A DNA stretch of 64,000 nucleotides from Leptolyngbya sp. O-77. Its GTDB lineage: Bacteria > Cyanobacteriota > Cyanobacteriia > Elainellales > Elainellaceae. Made by a program: the position numbers and the translations under genes. Positions within the stretch are counted from its first letter, which is position 1, and the number at the start of each line of letters is the position of its first letter. The stretch spans positions 905,001 to 969,000 of the forward strand of contig NZ_AP017367.1 of NCBI RefSeq assembly GCF_001548395.1, given 5' to 3'. Positions 9,313 to 17,767 of this stretch are shown here, piece by piece. The notes beneath the pieces are model-generated. The model saw only the letters and a list, made by a program, of their open reading frames with translations, did no database searches and had not been told where the DNA came from.

Positions 9313-9951
9313 ATGACCTCCGGCCCTTCCCCCGACACCCGCTACCCGATCCCCGGCCAGACCCGGCTAGCATTTCTGAAGAATATCGTTAAAAATCCCA
9401 ACATTATTGTGGGGGACTACACCTACTATGACGATTTTGAAGATCCACAGAACTTTGAGCGCAATGTGCTGTATCACTTCGACTTTGAGGGCGATCGCCT
9501 AATCATCGGCAAGTTTTGCTCCATCGCCTCGGATGTCAAATTCATCATGAACGGCGGCAACCACCGCACCGACTGGTTCACCAACTATCCCTTTCCCGTG
9601 TTTGGCAACGGCTGGGAACACGCCATGCCCGATTCCTGGCCCAACAAAGGCGACACCATCATCGGCAACGACGTGTGGATCGGCTACGGCGCGATGCTAA
9701 TGCCGGGAGTGCAGGTGGGCGACGGAGCCATTATCGCCACGGGTGCGGTCGTCACCCGCAACGTAGAACCCTACGCCATCGTCGGCGGCAACCCCGCAGC
9801 CCTGATTCGCAGGCGCTTTGACGACGCAGTGATCCAGGAACTCCTGCAAATCCGCTGGTGGGACTGGGACATCCAGGCAATTACCCGCCACCTGCCTGCT
9901 ATCTGCGGCGGCGATTTGGCCATGCTACGACAAGCCGCACAGGGGGGGTAA
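9313..9951 (+). CDS. CatB/Vat-type hexapeptide-repeat acetyltransferase
   Basis: The 212-residue protein belongs to the left-handed beta-helix xenobiotic acyltransferase group, acetyl-CoA-dependent enzymes that include CatB and Vat proteins. Visible features are the entry segment FCSIASDVKFIMNGGNHRTD with the catalytic His of GGNHR, the loop TNYPFPVFGNGWEH, hexapeptide repeats TIIGNDVWIGYGAMLMPGVQ and DGAIIATGAVVTRNV, and the closing AIVGGNPAALIRRRF. Members acetylate chloramphenicol or streptogramin A, but many chromosomal homologues are uncharacterised, so a resistance function should not be assumed. It lies 28 bp behind murJ on the same strand. Confidence 0.85.
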   Translation: MTSGPSPDTRYPIPGQTRLAFLKNIVKNPNIIVGDYTYYDDFEDPQNFERNVLYHFDFEGDRLIIGKFCSIASDVKFIMNGGNHRTDWFTNYPFPVFGNGWEHAMPDSWPNKGDTIIGNDVWIGYGAMLMPGVQVGDGAIIATGAVVTRNVEPYAIVGGNPAALIRRRFDDAVIQELLQIRWWDWDIQAITRHLPAICGGDLAMLRQAAQGG

Positions 9952-10165
9952 CGGGAAGGACAGTTTGACGAGTGGGAAAGTCGTAGCGTGTTGGATTCTA
10001 AGGAACCTCGATTAATTCAAATTGAGGCAAACACGGGTCTCAGATGAGACAAAGAACCCTGTAGTGCTGAAGCTATTGCATCATAGCTGATAAACAGAAT
10101 GCACCCCCTGTTTCAACTCCCACCATGATCTCACAGCAGTCTCATCCAGGCGACTCCAGCACGAG

Positions 10166-11806
10166 CTAATCCTCAATAGCATCGAGGGAAGCGACAAAGC
10201 CGAGGGGAAAAGACGGCTCCGCAAGTTGGGTGGCGTAGGCCGCCGTGAGAAACGGGCGATAGTCCTCGTTGCCAGCGACGTGGGTCTGGAAAAATGCCAG
10301 CGTCAGGGCGTGGTGATAGCGCTCGGAGATGGCTTTGATGTCTTCCCAGGAGGGGCGAGTCTTGGGGCGATCTGACCCAGAATCTCCTCCAGCAGTGCGG
10401 CCGGCGATTTCGTAGCTAATGCGGGCGTGGGGCAGTCCTTTGGTCAGCACGAAGTAGCGCTCTGCTTGGGGCGCGGAGGGGGTAAGCTGCTGAAACGAGG
10501 GAACCTGTTCTTTGAGCAGGGGCGTTAGCAAGTCCTCGTCGGACGCTTCCCACAGAACGGGCACGTCAATTTTCGAGAGACCCGTTCCAAACAGGCTCTT
10601 ACCAAAGGGCAAAAAGGCGTAGACCGCCTTGATGCGAGCATCGCGCAGGTTGGGCGGCGGCGGGGCTTCGAGCGCCTGACACTGATACAGCAGCGAAATA
10701 TTGAGAATGAACGAATCGGACTGGCAGGCCGGCTCCAGCGACGAAAGCTGTATCTCTGCACCCGCCAGGGAAAAGGCCGTCGTGCCGCCAAAGGAATAGC
10801 CAAACGCCCCCACCCGCTCTAGGTCGATGCGTTGGAATTGCCCCTGCTGCTGCATTTCGCCCAACGCATCTAGCAAAAAGGAGATATCCAGCGGGCGATT
10901 GGCAAACTCGGCGGGGTCAAAGTTTTCTCGGTGCAGCCCGTCGTAAAAATCCTGGAGGCGATCGCGATCGCTCCCTGGATGATCGGGAATGGCCACCGCA
11001 AAGCCGTGCGATGCCAGATGGCTGGCCAGCCGCGTAAAGCGATCGCGCCGTGCGCCTAGTCCATTTGACACGACGATCAGCGGCGCGGGCGTGGCTACCG
11101 TTGGCAGATATAGGTCAACCGTCAGCGGGCGACTGCGCTGCGCGTCCACCAGCCGCAGCGTTTGTTGTTGGAACGCGACGGAACCGGGCTGACGCGGGTC
11201 GATGGGCGGCAGGGTTTGCAGCACGCTGGCTTCCTGCTGGGCGATCGCCTGCGTTGCGTCGATTACCTGATTGGTCACCTGCGCTGTGCGTTGCAACAGC
11301 CCCGCCAGTCGCCGCTGAAAGGCGATCGCCTGCCGCACGTCGATCTGCATATCCACGGGCAAATTCCGCAGAAAGCTCAGCACGCTAAAGCCGTCCGGGT
11401 CTGCCGCCGCCAGGATGCCCGCGCTCCGCAGACTGCCCGCGCCGTTTTGCCCAGAGGCCGTTCGCAGCAGCCCCCCCACCTCTTGCAGCAGTCGCTCTCC
11501 CGACCGCGTATAGCTAAACTGCGACACCATCATCAAGTCCACGTCGTAGGTGGCGTTGAGGGTGTTTTGAAGCTGCGATCGCTGATGGGGCGCAAGCCGC
11601 TTGAGATAGAACCTGAGGCGGGGGTCGTCGCCTGTTTTGCCAAAGTTCTCAATCGCCTGCACCGGAACATTCAGGCGGAGCGGGCCATAGCGCAGGTAAA
11701 TTTGGGTGGTGGCCCAGCCGGGAAGCGCGGTTCCCATGATTCCGACAGCGCTGATTCCCAGAGCGCTCAGCAGCGCCAAAGCCGTGTAGCGACGAACTCC
11801 TCTCAT
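10166..11806 (-). CDS. Secreted alpha/beta hydrolase with DUF1400 domain
   Basis: The N-terminus MRGVRRYTALALLSALGIS is a signal-peptide-like hydrophobic stretch. Residues ~30-165 match the cyanobacterial DUF1400 region (QIYLRYGPLRLNVPVQAIEN, FYLKRLAPHQRSQLQ). A C-terminal alpha/beta hydrolase domain follows, with oxyanion region IVVSNGLGARRDRF, nucleophile elbow FGYSFGG, a candidate acid in EASDEDLLTP and a candidate His in GLPHARISYE. This resembles platelet-activating-factor acetylhydrolase/dienelactone hydrolase-like enzymes; the substrate is unknown. I prefer the ATG at 11806 because it begins the signal peptide. A GTG at 11848 would add 14 residues. It is 52 bp downstream of the next minus-strand gene and may be co-transcribed with it. 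Confidence 0.8.
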   Translation of the reverse strand: MRGVRRYTALALLSALGISAVGIMGTALPGWATTQIYLRYGPLRLNVPVQAIENFGKTGDDPRLRFYLKRLAPHQRSQLQNTLNATYDVDLMMVSQFSYTRSGERLLQEVGGLLRTASGQNGAGSLRSAGILAAADPDGFSVLSFLRNLPVDMQIDVRQAIAFQRRLAGLLQRTAQVTNQVIDATQAIAQQEASVLQTLPPIDPRQPGSVAFQQQTLRLVDAQRSRPLTVDLYLPTVATPAPLIVVSNGLGARRDRFTRLASHLASHGFAVAIPDHPGSDRDRLQDFYDGLHRENFDPAEFANRPLDISFLLDALGEMQQQGQFQRIDLERVGAFGYSFGGTTAFSLAGAEIQLSSLEPACQSDSFILNISLLYQCQALEAPPPPNLRDARIKAVYAFLPFGKSLFGTGLSKIDVPVLWEASDEDLLTPLLKEQVPSFQQLTPSAPQAERYFVLTKGLPHARISYEIAGRTAGGDSGSDRPKTRPSWEDIKAISERYHHALTLAFFQTHVAGNEDYRPFLTAAYATQLAEPSFPLGFVASLDAIED

Positions 11807-11858
11807 CCGATGCCAGTATGCCAAATCGACTGATTGCCAAATCGACACTTCATTCTAG

Positions 11859-13505
11859 CTAGTCGCGATGCGGATCGGGTGTCAGGTGCCAGTCCGGTAC
11901 AAAGTCAAAATCCACCAAGACCTGAAGCGTTGCGGGATGGGGTTCGGGGTCGGCATCGCTCCACAGATCTACCGCAGCGCCCTCCAGCAGCAGATGTACT
12001 TCGGGCACAGCGGTTTCAATTTGCTGCATGACGTGGTCGTTCAGTTGCGCCAAGGGCGTGGGCTGTTGCAGCGACAGCGGCGGCAGGGCGGCATTGGGCT
12101 GGGCCTCAAACGCCAGGTCGCCCGCTTGCAGCACCACGTCCGCCGCCAGCGGAAACACGGTCGGTTCCGGCATTTGCCCCGTCGCTAGGTCAATATACCA
12201 GTCCATTTCCGGCGTTTGCAGCTTCAGCGTCACCAGCAGCCGCAGCGTGCCTGCATCCCACGAGGCTTCCGGTTGTAGCATTCGCACCTTCACGCCGCCG
12301 AGGAGCTGCATCATTGCTGGGCTGCTGCGGCTGAGGCTCCACAAGAGGCGCGATCGCAGGCGATCGCCCGGCATCCGGTCTTGCCAGCGGTCGATCGGCG
12401 CAAACAGCGGCGAGTCAGTCTGTAAATCCAGCAGCAGGCAGGCATCTGCAACCAACCGTGGCACCACCTCTTCCGCAGGCAGCGGGAAGACGGCTTCGGA
12501 TACCATACGACAGCCGCTCAGATGCAGGACTTGATGGGCGAGCGCATAGTCTCTCAGGTGGGTGCAATAGCGCTGGAGCCAGGCCCCCGGCGTGAACTGG
12601 AGGGTGGTCGGCAGGGTTTCCTCCTCGTTCGATGGCAGCGCATCGGGTAGTTCCGAAGCCCCAGCAGCCCAAGCCGCCGCACCATTCGGCAACTCCGGCG
12701 AGGCAGGCAGTCCACCCGGCACAAACTCCAGCTCCAGATGCAGGCGCAGCGTTGCGGGCTGCCAGTCATATTCCGGCAGTAGCAGTTGAATCGGCAGACC
12801 CACCAAGAGGGGCGACAGGGCCGGCGTGACCAGTTCCACCTGCTGGGCGATCGCCGTCAAGATTTGCCCAGCCGTGAGCGTGCCCGAAACCGCTGTGCCA
12901 TCCAGTTCGTAGACCTGGGCATCGGGCGACAGGGGCGATTGCCCTGGCTGATGCATCACCAGGTCATGGCGCTGGCTGCCGTCCTCAGCGTGTAGCTCCA
13001 GCACCGCCGCCAGCCGCAGCCGCCCCCGCTGGCGCACCGCCCTCGCCGGAGCCACCGTTGCAGACACACTTTCCAATAGCCGCATCGTCTCTACGGCGCT
13101 GCGGGCCAGTCCCCACAGCAGCCGGGGGGTGAGGCTGTCGAGTGTGCAGTAGGGGGGCCACAGCGGGGCCAGTTTGGGCGAGTCGGCTGCCTCGCTGGGA
13201 AACGTGCGGTCGGTCGCCTCTGCTGCCAGCGCTTCCGACGTTTCTAGCGCTTCTAGCAGGTCACAGGCTTCGTCGGCGACGTAGGGGGCGATCGCCTCTG
13301 GGGTCGGCAGCGTGTTTGCATCCCAGCCGTTTTCGGGCGATCGCACCTCATCGACCAGCGCCATCAGCGTTTGCATAGCCCGCACCACCTGCCCCGATGC
13401 CACCCGATCGGCAGCGTCGGGCATCGGCAACTGCAAAATGGCCGCCGTCAGCAGGTGGGGCGAGGCCAGCGCAAAGTTTGGAGGTGCGGCAGTAAAAGAC
13501 ACCAT
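11859..13505 (-). CDS. Hypothetical protein with internally duplicated architecture
   Basis: I do not recognise a named family. The 548-residue protein is acidic, Leu/Ala/Pro-rich and soluble, with no signal peptide. It looks like two halves of one plan. The first has YVADEACDLLEALE, LTPRLLWGLARSAVETMRLL and LVGLPIQLLLPEYDWQPATL. The second has RLVADACLLLDLQ, RSRLLWSLSRSSPAMMQLLG and VRMLQPEASWDAGTLRLLVT. The shared order is an acidic VAD helix, an RLLW-LxRS helix, then a beta-rich segment ending in LRL.V.L. ATG at 13503-13505. It is possibly co-transcribed with the downstream hydrolase (52-bp gap). No function is proposed. Confidence 0.7.
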   Translation of the reverse strand: MVSFTAAPPNFALASPHLLTAAILQLPMPDAADRVASGQVVRAMQTLMALVDEVRSPENGWDANTLPTPEAIAPYVADEACDLLEALETSEALAAEATDRTFPSEAADSPKLAPLWPPYCTLDSLTPRLLWGLARSAVETMRLLESVSATVAPARAVRQRGRLRLAAVLELHAEDGSQRHDLVMHQPGQSPLSPDAQVYELDGTAVSGTLTAGQILTAIAQQVELVTPALSPLLVGLPIQLLLPEYDWQPATLRLHLELEFVPGGLPASPELPNGAAAWAAGASELPDALPSNEEETLPTTLQFTPGAWLQRYCTHLRDYALAHQVLHLSGCRMVSEAVFPLPAEEVVPRLVADACLLLDLQTDSPLFAPIDRWQDRMPGDRLRSRLLWSLSRSSPAMMQLLGGVKVRMLQPEASWDAGTLRLLVTLKLQTPEMDWYIDLATGQMPEPTVFPLAADVVLQAGDLAFEAQPNAALPPLSLQQPTPLAQLNDHVMQQIETAVPEVHLLLEGAAVDLWSDADPEPHPATLQVLVDFDFVPDWHLTPDPHRD

Positions 13506-13584
13506 GAGCGGATCGGGGGATGGGGTGAGGTCGGGCGCTTGTTCTCAGAATGCCCAGGGCGATCGCAGCACTAGAGATAGCCGT

Positions 13585-13643
13585 GTGAATTTTTGCAGCG
13601 TGAATTTTTGCAGCGTGAATTTTTGCAGCGTGAATTTTTGCAG
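13585..13643. repeat. 15-bp tandem repeat, ~4 copies
   Basis: The unit GTGAATTTTTGCAGC is repeated perfectly three times, followed by a 14-base partial copy, in the 180-bp spacer between two minus-strand genes. The period is a multiple of three, but the repeat lies outside any convincing gene. Purpose unknown. Confidence 0.95.
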
Positions 13644-13685
13644 TACCAGCCGTTGTCATCGTTTCGCGGGGGTCCCAGGGTTGGG

Positions 13686-16622
13686 CTATTCCGGTTCCAC
13701 CACCTCCACCACGCCCGTCTCTCCGTCCAGCCGCACCCGCTGGCCAGATCGAAGCTGTTGCGTGGCGCTGGCCAGGTTCATCACGGCGGGAACCTGGTAT
13801 TCGCGGGCGACGATCGCCCCGTGGGAGAGCCGCCCTCCAACTTCGGCAATTAGCCCGCCGACCTGCGCTAGCAGCGGGGCCCAGCCTGCGTCGGTGTAGG
13901 GCACAACGAGAATATAGGAGCGGTCGAGGGGCGGCGCGTCTTGGGGCGATCGCACTACCATGACCGTTCCCACCGCGATGCCAGGGCTGGCTCCGATGCC
14001 GATCAGTCTGCTGAGGGCAGGCCGTTCTGGCTGGGTTTCTGGGCACGGCGGCTCGTAGCCATAGGCCAGCAGGGGAATATTGGTCTGCTGGGAATCTTCC
14101 TCGAAGCGCGATCGCCGCTCCTGCACCCGCCGTTTTACCGAACTCCAGTTGGCATCCTGTTCCGTCACCAGCGCCCGAATTTCCGAAATTTCCAGGAAGA
14201 AAATATCGCCAGCCGCTTTCAGCAAGCCGTCAGCCAGCCAGCACCGCTCTAGCGCTACAACGCTCCAGCGAAGTTCTGCCAGCAGGCGATTGTAGACCTC
14301 AGCCACGCGCCCCTTGAGGTCGAGCCGCTGCTGGAGGGTTCGCACCTTGCCAGCGGGTGGTTTAGACTGCGACGCAGTGGGCATGGGCGCAAGCTGGTTA
14401 AGCTGGGCAAATTGGGCAAGCTGGCGCTGCACAGCCTGGGGAGCCTCGCGCCAAGTCGGAACGGCGATATCTGTCCCCACCTCGCTGAGGTAGCCATAGC
14501 GGTCGAGGAACTGGTCAAACTGGTGGAGAATGTCCCGTCCCGCCGGGGTTTCCCTAAGCTGCATCAACAGCACGTCAGGGTCAGCAGGGGGCGCAGGCAG
14601 GTGCGATCGCGCTTGTTGGGCCAAGGTTTGGAGCGATCGCACGGCCGCCACCTCCGGCATCACGCGGTTATCGAGCGCCGCTTCATCCACCCGGAACAAG
14701 GCGCGTCGGGCGGCAAATCCCAGCGGTGCGAGGATATTGAAGTAGGTGGCAGGGCGCAGCAGTTCCAAAATCTGGTCGATGCGATCGAGCAGATCGGCAG
14801 GGGCCAGCAAGTCGGCGGGCTGGGCGGCCAGGTCGGACAGCGCCGGGGCAAACTGCTGGCGATCGCACTGGGTAAACTCCTTTAGCAGTCGTCGTTCGCG
14901 CTGCACCAGCCGCAGCAGTCCAGATACGTTTCGCAGCGTGGAAGCCAGCGGCGGCTTGCTGAATTTTGCGCCGCGTGTGAGAAATTCCAGGCTCTCCGGC
15001 GGCAGCCCCATCCGACGAAAGATATCGCCCAGCAGCGTCGCGTTAAAGTAGGCAGCGGAGTGGTGCAGCGTCGCCGTTTCCTCAAAGTCCAGCCCCTGAG
15101 CGCGATCGCCCAGCACGATGGTAAAAATCTCGCCCCACACGCCGCAGGTCAGCGGCCGGTTGATCGACCAGGTGAGCGGCCGGATAAAGCCGGGAATCAC
15201 CTCAGCAGCAATCTTGCGCGTCCAGATGGGCACCAGCGTGGTGATCGGGCGCGACTGCAAAATCCACACCTGCTGCCCGTCGTCGCTCCATTCCACGTCC
15301 TGCGGAATGCCGTGAAAGTGGGACTCTAGCTGTCGAGTTAGCCACGCCACCCGGCGAATCACCGCCAGCGGCACGTCGCCCGACCCTTCCACCTGAAACG
15401 CGGCGGGGTCGTCTGCGTCCTCCAGGGACTCCGGCAGCCACACGCGATAGGATTCCGGCGTGACCCGACCTGACACCACCTGATCCGCCCGCCCCGGCAG
15501 TGCCTCGATCACCACCGCTTCGCCCTGCCGCTGGATCGGGTCGCGGCTGAAGGCCACCCCCGAAAACGCGCCCGCCACCTGCCGCTGCACCAGCACCGCC
15601 ATGCCGCCGTCTGGAGTGCCCTGGCGCTGGCGATATTGCACCGCTCTGGGCAGGTTGTAGGACCCCTGACAGCGCAAGATTGCCTGCTCCAGCGCGGGCA
15701 GACTGGTGATGTCCAGAAACGACTCGTACTGCCCCGCCGCCGAAGCCGTGTCAGAATCTTCGCCAATGGCAGAGGAGCGCACCACCAGCGGCGCGTCGGC
15801 GCTGGGCGAGAGGGCATTCAGCAGCGGCGCAGGGTCGTCTCCCGGCGGCAGCACCCAGCCCTCAGGCACGGCATAGCCTAGCCGCTTGAGGGTCGCCAGG
15901 GTGGCGGCTTTGGAGCCAAATTTTTCTGGTGAAAGGGGTTGGTCGAGCGATCGCAACGCCCGGTCGCCCCGAAAAAACTGAAACACGCGCTTCGACTCCT
16001 GCTGAGCTTCCTCAGCCGACAGGTCTAAATCATCGGGAATTTTTTGATAAATCCACGCCAGCAGCAGGCTGAGCAGGGCTGTCGCAGCAACGCGCTTGCC
16101 GTCATAGGGATGCAGCAGCGCCACGATGACGGGCATCAGGACGAGGACGCTGAGCTTGCCAAGCGTGCGATCGCGCAACAGTGTAAACCCGATGCCGCCG
16201 ATCAGCGCGATCAGCCCTGCCGCCGCCGGGTCGTGCAGCACAAAGCCCCACACCACGTTGGTCGTGCCCGCGCCGCGCCCGCCCCAATAGCGCCCCATCA
16301 CCAGCGCCATCAGCGCCACCACTTCCCACAGCGACCCCGCCGGAAAAAACTGCCGCGCCAGCATCACCGCCGCCAGCCCTTTGCCCGCCTCCGACAGCAC
16401 CGCGAGAATGCCCGCCATCTGCCCACCGTGATAAAACGCCGCCGACACGCTAACGTTGCCCGTGCCCAGCTTTGACAGGCGCTTCCCCGTCAGCCCGCGC
16501 ACGACCCACTCGATCAGCGGCAGCGCCCCCAGCACGGGGCACAGCACAAAAATCAGAAAAACGCCCCAAACTTGCATCAGCGACATCAGGCACCCCAACT
16601 CCAAACAGCTTGGTTCCTCCAT
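13686..16622 (-). CDS. PlsY-like membrane domain fused to PEP synthase-like domains
   Basis: The 978-residue protein joins two unrelated families. Residues ~15-200 are hydrophobic and resemble glycerol-3-phosphate acyltransferase PlsY: KLGTGNVSVSAAFYHGGQMA echoes the GTGNPGATN motif, and RYWGGRGAGTTNVVWGF echoes the KGGKG motif. Residues ~230-470 are a PEP/pyruvate-binding ATP-grasp domain (PLVVRSSAIGEDSDTASAAG, GSYNLPRAVQYRQR, QDVEWSDDGQQVWILQSRP). The C-terminus is a swivelling phosphohistidine domain (GASPGIAVGTVMVV, GGRLSHGAIVAREYQVPAV) with the catalytic His in SHG. A typical C-terminal PEP-binding barrel is absent. The start ATG overlaps the stop of the upstream membrane gene (TAATG), so translation is coupled. 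Activity cannot be predicted. Confidence 0.82.
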   Translation of the reverse strand: MEEPSCLELGCLMSLMQVWGVFLIFVLCPVLGALPLIEWVVRGLTGKRLSKLGTGNVSVSAAFYHGGQMAGILAVLSEAGKGLAAVMLARQFFPAGSLWEVVALMALVMGRYWGGRGAGTTNVVWGFVLHDPAAAGLIALIGGIGFTLLRDRTLGKLSVLVLMPVIVALLHPYDGKRVAATALLSLLLAWIYQKIPDDLDLSAEEAQQESKRVFQFFRGDRALRSLDQPLSPEKFGSKAATLATLKRLGYAVPEGWVLPPGDDPAPLLNALSPSADAPLVVRSSAIGEDSDTASAAGQYESFLDITSLPALEQAILRCQGSYNLPRAVQYRQRQGTPDGGMAVLVQRQVAGAFSGVAFSRDPIQRQGEAVVIEALPGRADQVVSGRVTPESYRVWLPESLEDADDPAAFQVEGSGDVPLAVIRRVAWLTRQLESHFHGIPQDVEWSDDGQQVWILQSRPITTLVPIWTRKIAAEVIPGFIRPLTWSINRPLTCGVWGEIFTIVLGDRAQGLDFEETATLHHSAAYFNATLLGDIFRRMGLPPESLEFLTRGAKFSKPPLASTLRNVSGLLRLVQRERRLLKEFTQCDRQQFAPALSDLAAQPADLLAPADLLDRIDQILELLRPATYFNILAPLGFAARRALFRVDEAALDNRVMPEVAAVRSLQTLAQQARSHLPAPPADPDVLLMQLRETPAGRDILHQFDQFLDRYGYLSEVGTDIAVPTWREAPQAVQRQLAQFAQLNQLAPMPTASQSKPPAGKVRTLQQRLDLKGRVAEVYNRLLAELRWSVVALERCWLADGLLKAAGDIFFLEISEIRALVTEQDANWSSVKRRVQERRSRFEEDSQQTNIPLLAYGYEPPCPETQPERPALSRLIGIGASPGIAVGTVMVVRSPQDAPPLDRSYILVVPYTDAGWAPLLAQVGGLIAEVGGRLSHGAIVAREYQVPAVMNLASATQQLRSGQRVRLDGETGVVEVVEPE

Positions 16623-17242
16623 TATCTGGCTGCACGAAAGAAGGCATAGAGCGCGACCATCTGCACCAGATGATAGAGGTCATTAGGCATGAGCCAGGGC
16701 CGCAGGGCAAGCTGCACCACCTGCACCCCAGCGGCGGCAAATGACAGACCTACCCCGCCCACCAGCCACCGTGTGGCAACCCGCTGCGCCGGAACCGCGA
16801 AAACCACCCCCGACCCTACCAGGCCCACGACCACCAGCATAGACAGCAGATAGTCGGCGATCGCCCCTCCAAAGGATTTCGCCTGCCACGCCCACAGCCC
16901 ATACATCGCTAGCTTGCCCAGCGCCAGCCGCCGCACCCAGACCCTTGTGTTGCCCAGTGCATAGTTCGCACTTGCGCCAGCTACCAACCCATAGCTTGCA
17001 ACCCCCAGCGCCAGCAGCATGACTCGCCACAGACCCACGGCCCAGAGGGGCGATACCCTCTCGATAAACCCATGCAGCGTGCCGCCCAGGGCCGCAGCCA
17101 GCGCCGTGCTGCCAAAGGCCAGTATCCACCCCTTTGTGGGCTTGGGGGGTTCCGCCTGTTTCAGCAAGCAGACCGCAAAGATCAGGCACTCCAGGGCGAT
17201 CGCATAATCGGTCAGCGTGGTAATGGGTTCGCTCAGCGTCAT
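16622..17242 (-). CDS. Multi-pass membrane protein, unknown function
   Basis: The 206-residue protein (from ATG 17240-17242, MTLSEPITTLTDYAIALECL) has about seven hydrophobic helices. Small conserved-looking polar motifs are GGTLHGF, WRVMLLALG and, near the end, PNDLYHLVQMVALYAFFRAA. Spaced His/Asp residues in a seven-helix protein recall the ceramidase-like CREST group and DUF6962-type proteins, but this is only a pattern resemblance. An upstream in-frame start (17293) would overlap arsR, so I prefer the internal ATG, 25 bp after the arsR stop. Its stop codon overlaps the start of the PlsY/PEP synthase-like fusion. arsR, this gene and the fusion therefore look like one transcription unit. 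Confidence 0.7.
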   Translation of the reverse strand: MTLSEPITTLTDYAIALECLIFAVCLLKQAEPPKPTKGWILAFGSTALAAALGGTLHGFIERVSPLWAVGLWRVMLLALGVASYGLVAGASANYALGNTRVWVRRLALGKLAMYGLWAWQAKSFGGAIADYLLSMLVVVGLVGSGVVFAVPAQRVATRWLVGGVGLSFAAAGVQVVQLALRPWLMPNDLYHLVQMVALYAFFRAAR

Positions 17243-17267
17243 CGCATGGGGCCTGCGGGCAGTGGGT

Positions 17268-17624
17268 TCAGCGGACTGGGCTGGCCAGGGCAACGCGCAA
17301 CTGTTCGAGGCGATCGCCCACCAGTCGGTAATATATCCAGTTGCCGCGCCGCTCTTTTTGCAACAGGCCCGCTTCGTACATCACCTTGAGGTGGTGGCTG
17401 ATGGTCGGCTGCGACAAACCTAGCGGCTCGGTCAATTCGCAGACGCAGGCTTCCTGACCCGGTTGGGACGCAATCAGGCTGAGCAGTTGCAGGCGGGCCG
17501 GTTCGCCCAACACGCGAAACAGGGCAGCAAGCCGGGCCGCGTCTTCGGGCGGTAATGCGCCTGCCAGCAGCGGAGTGCAGCAGGTCGGCACGGCAGTTGG
17601 CGGAGCAGATTTAGGTAAATTCAT
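17268..17624 (-). CDS. arsR: ArsR/SmtB-family metalloregulator
   Basis: A 118-residue winged-helix repressor that leaves its operator when it binds a soft metal or metalloid. The recognition helix region is LGLSQPTISHHLKVMYEAGL, and the wing is KERRGNWIYYRLV. A Cys-x-Cys pair (EACVCELTEPLG) sits just before the recognition helix, the place of the As(III) site in Escherichia coli ArsR (ELCVCDL), and a further CC pair stands near the N-terminus (PTCCTP). It is transcribed divergently from arsI, and the 140-bp shared spacer contains the likely operator. Arsenic sensing is an inference from the CxC site plus the arsI neighbour. Confidence 0.9.
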   Translation of the reverse strand: MNLPKSAPPTAVPTCCTPLLAGALPPEDAARLAALFRVLGEPARLQLLSLIASQPGQEACVCELTEPLGLSQPTISHHLKVMYEAGLLQKERRGNWIYYRLVGDRLEQLRVALASPVR

Positions 17625-17627
17625 ATT

Positions 17628-17747
17628 TTCATATTGACACTCATCGATATAGAGTGCCAGTATATTGATGGGAATCGATATTGATGGCTGTCAATATGAA
17701 CGGCTGTCAAGATTGATGACTGTCAAGATTGAATGACTGATGCCAAC
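17628..17747. promoter_or_regulatory. Divergent arsR/arsI operator-promoter region
   Basis: TTCATATTGACA (17628-17639) and TGTCAATATGAA (17689-17700) are perfect inverted copies separated by 49 bp. Between them stand ATCGATAT and ATTGATGGGAATCGATATTG. Downstream, CTGTCAA recurs three times at a 16-18-bp period (from 17688, 17704 and about 17721). Symmetric AT-rich sites like these are typical targets of ArsR-family dimers. The region lies between the two divergent start codons, so one repressor could control both genes. Exact promoter boxes were not assigned. Confidence 0.65.
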
Positions 17748-17767
17748 TTCCACTCAGGAGAAACTCG

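Noticed and set aside
9313..9951. Calling the acetyltransferase a chloramphenicol resistance gene (catB)
   Set aside because: The fold matches, but chromosomal homologues in environmental bacteria often lack resistance activity, and the context gives no support.
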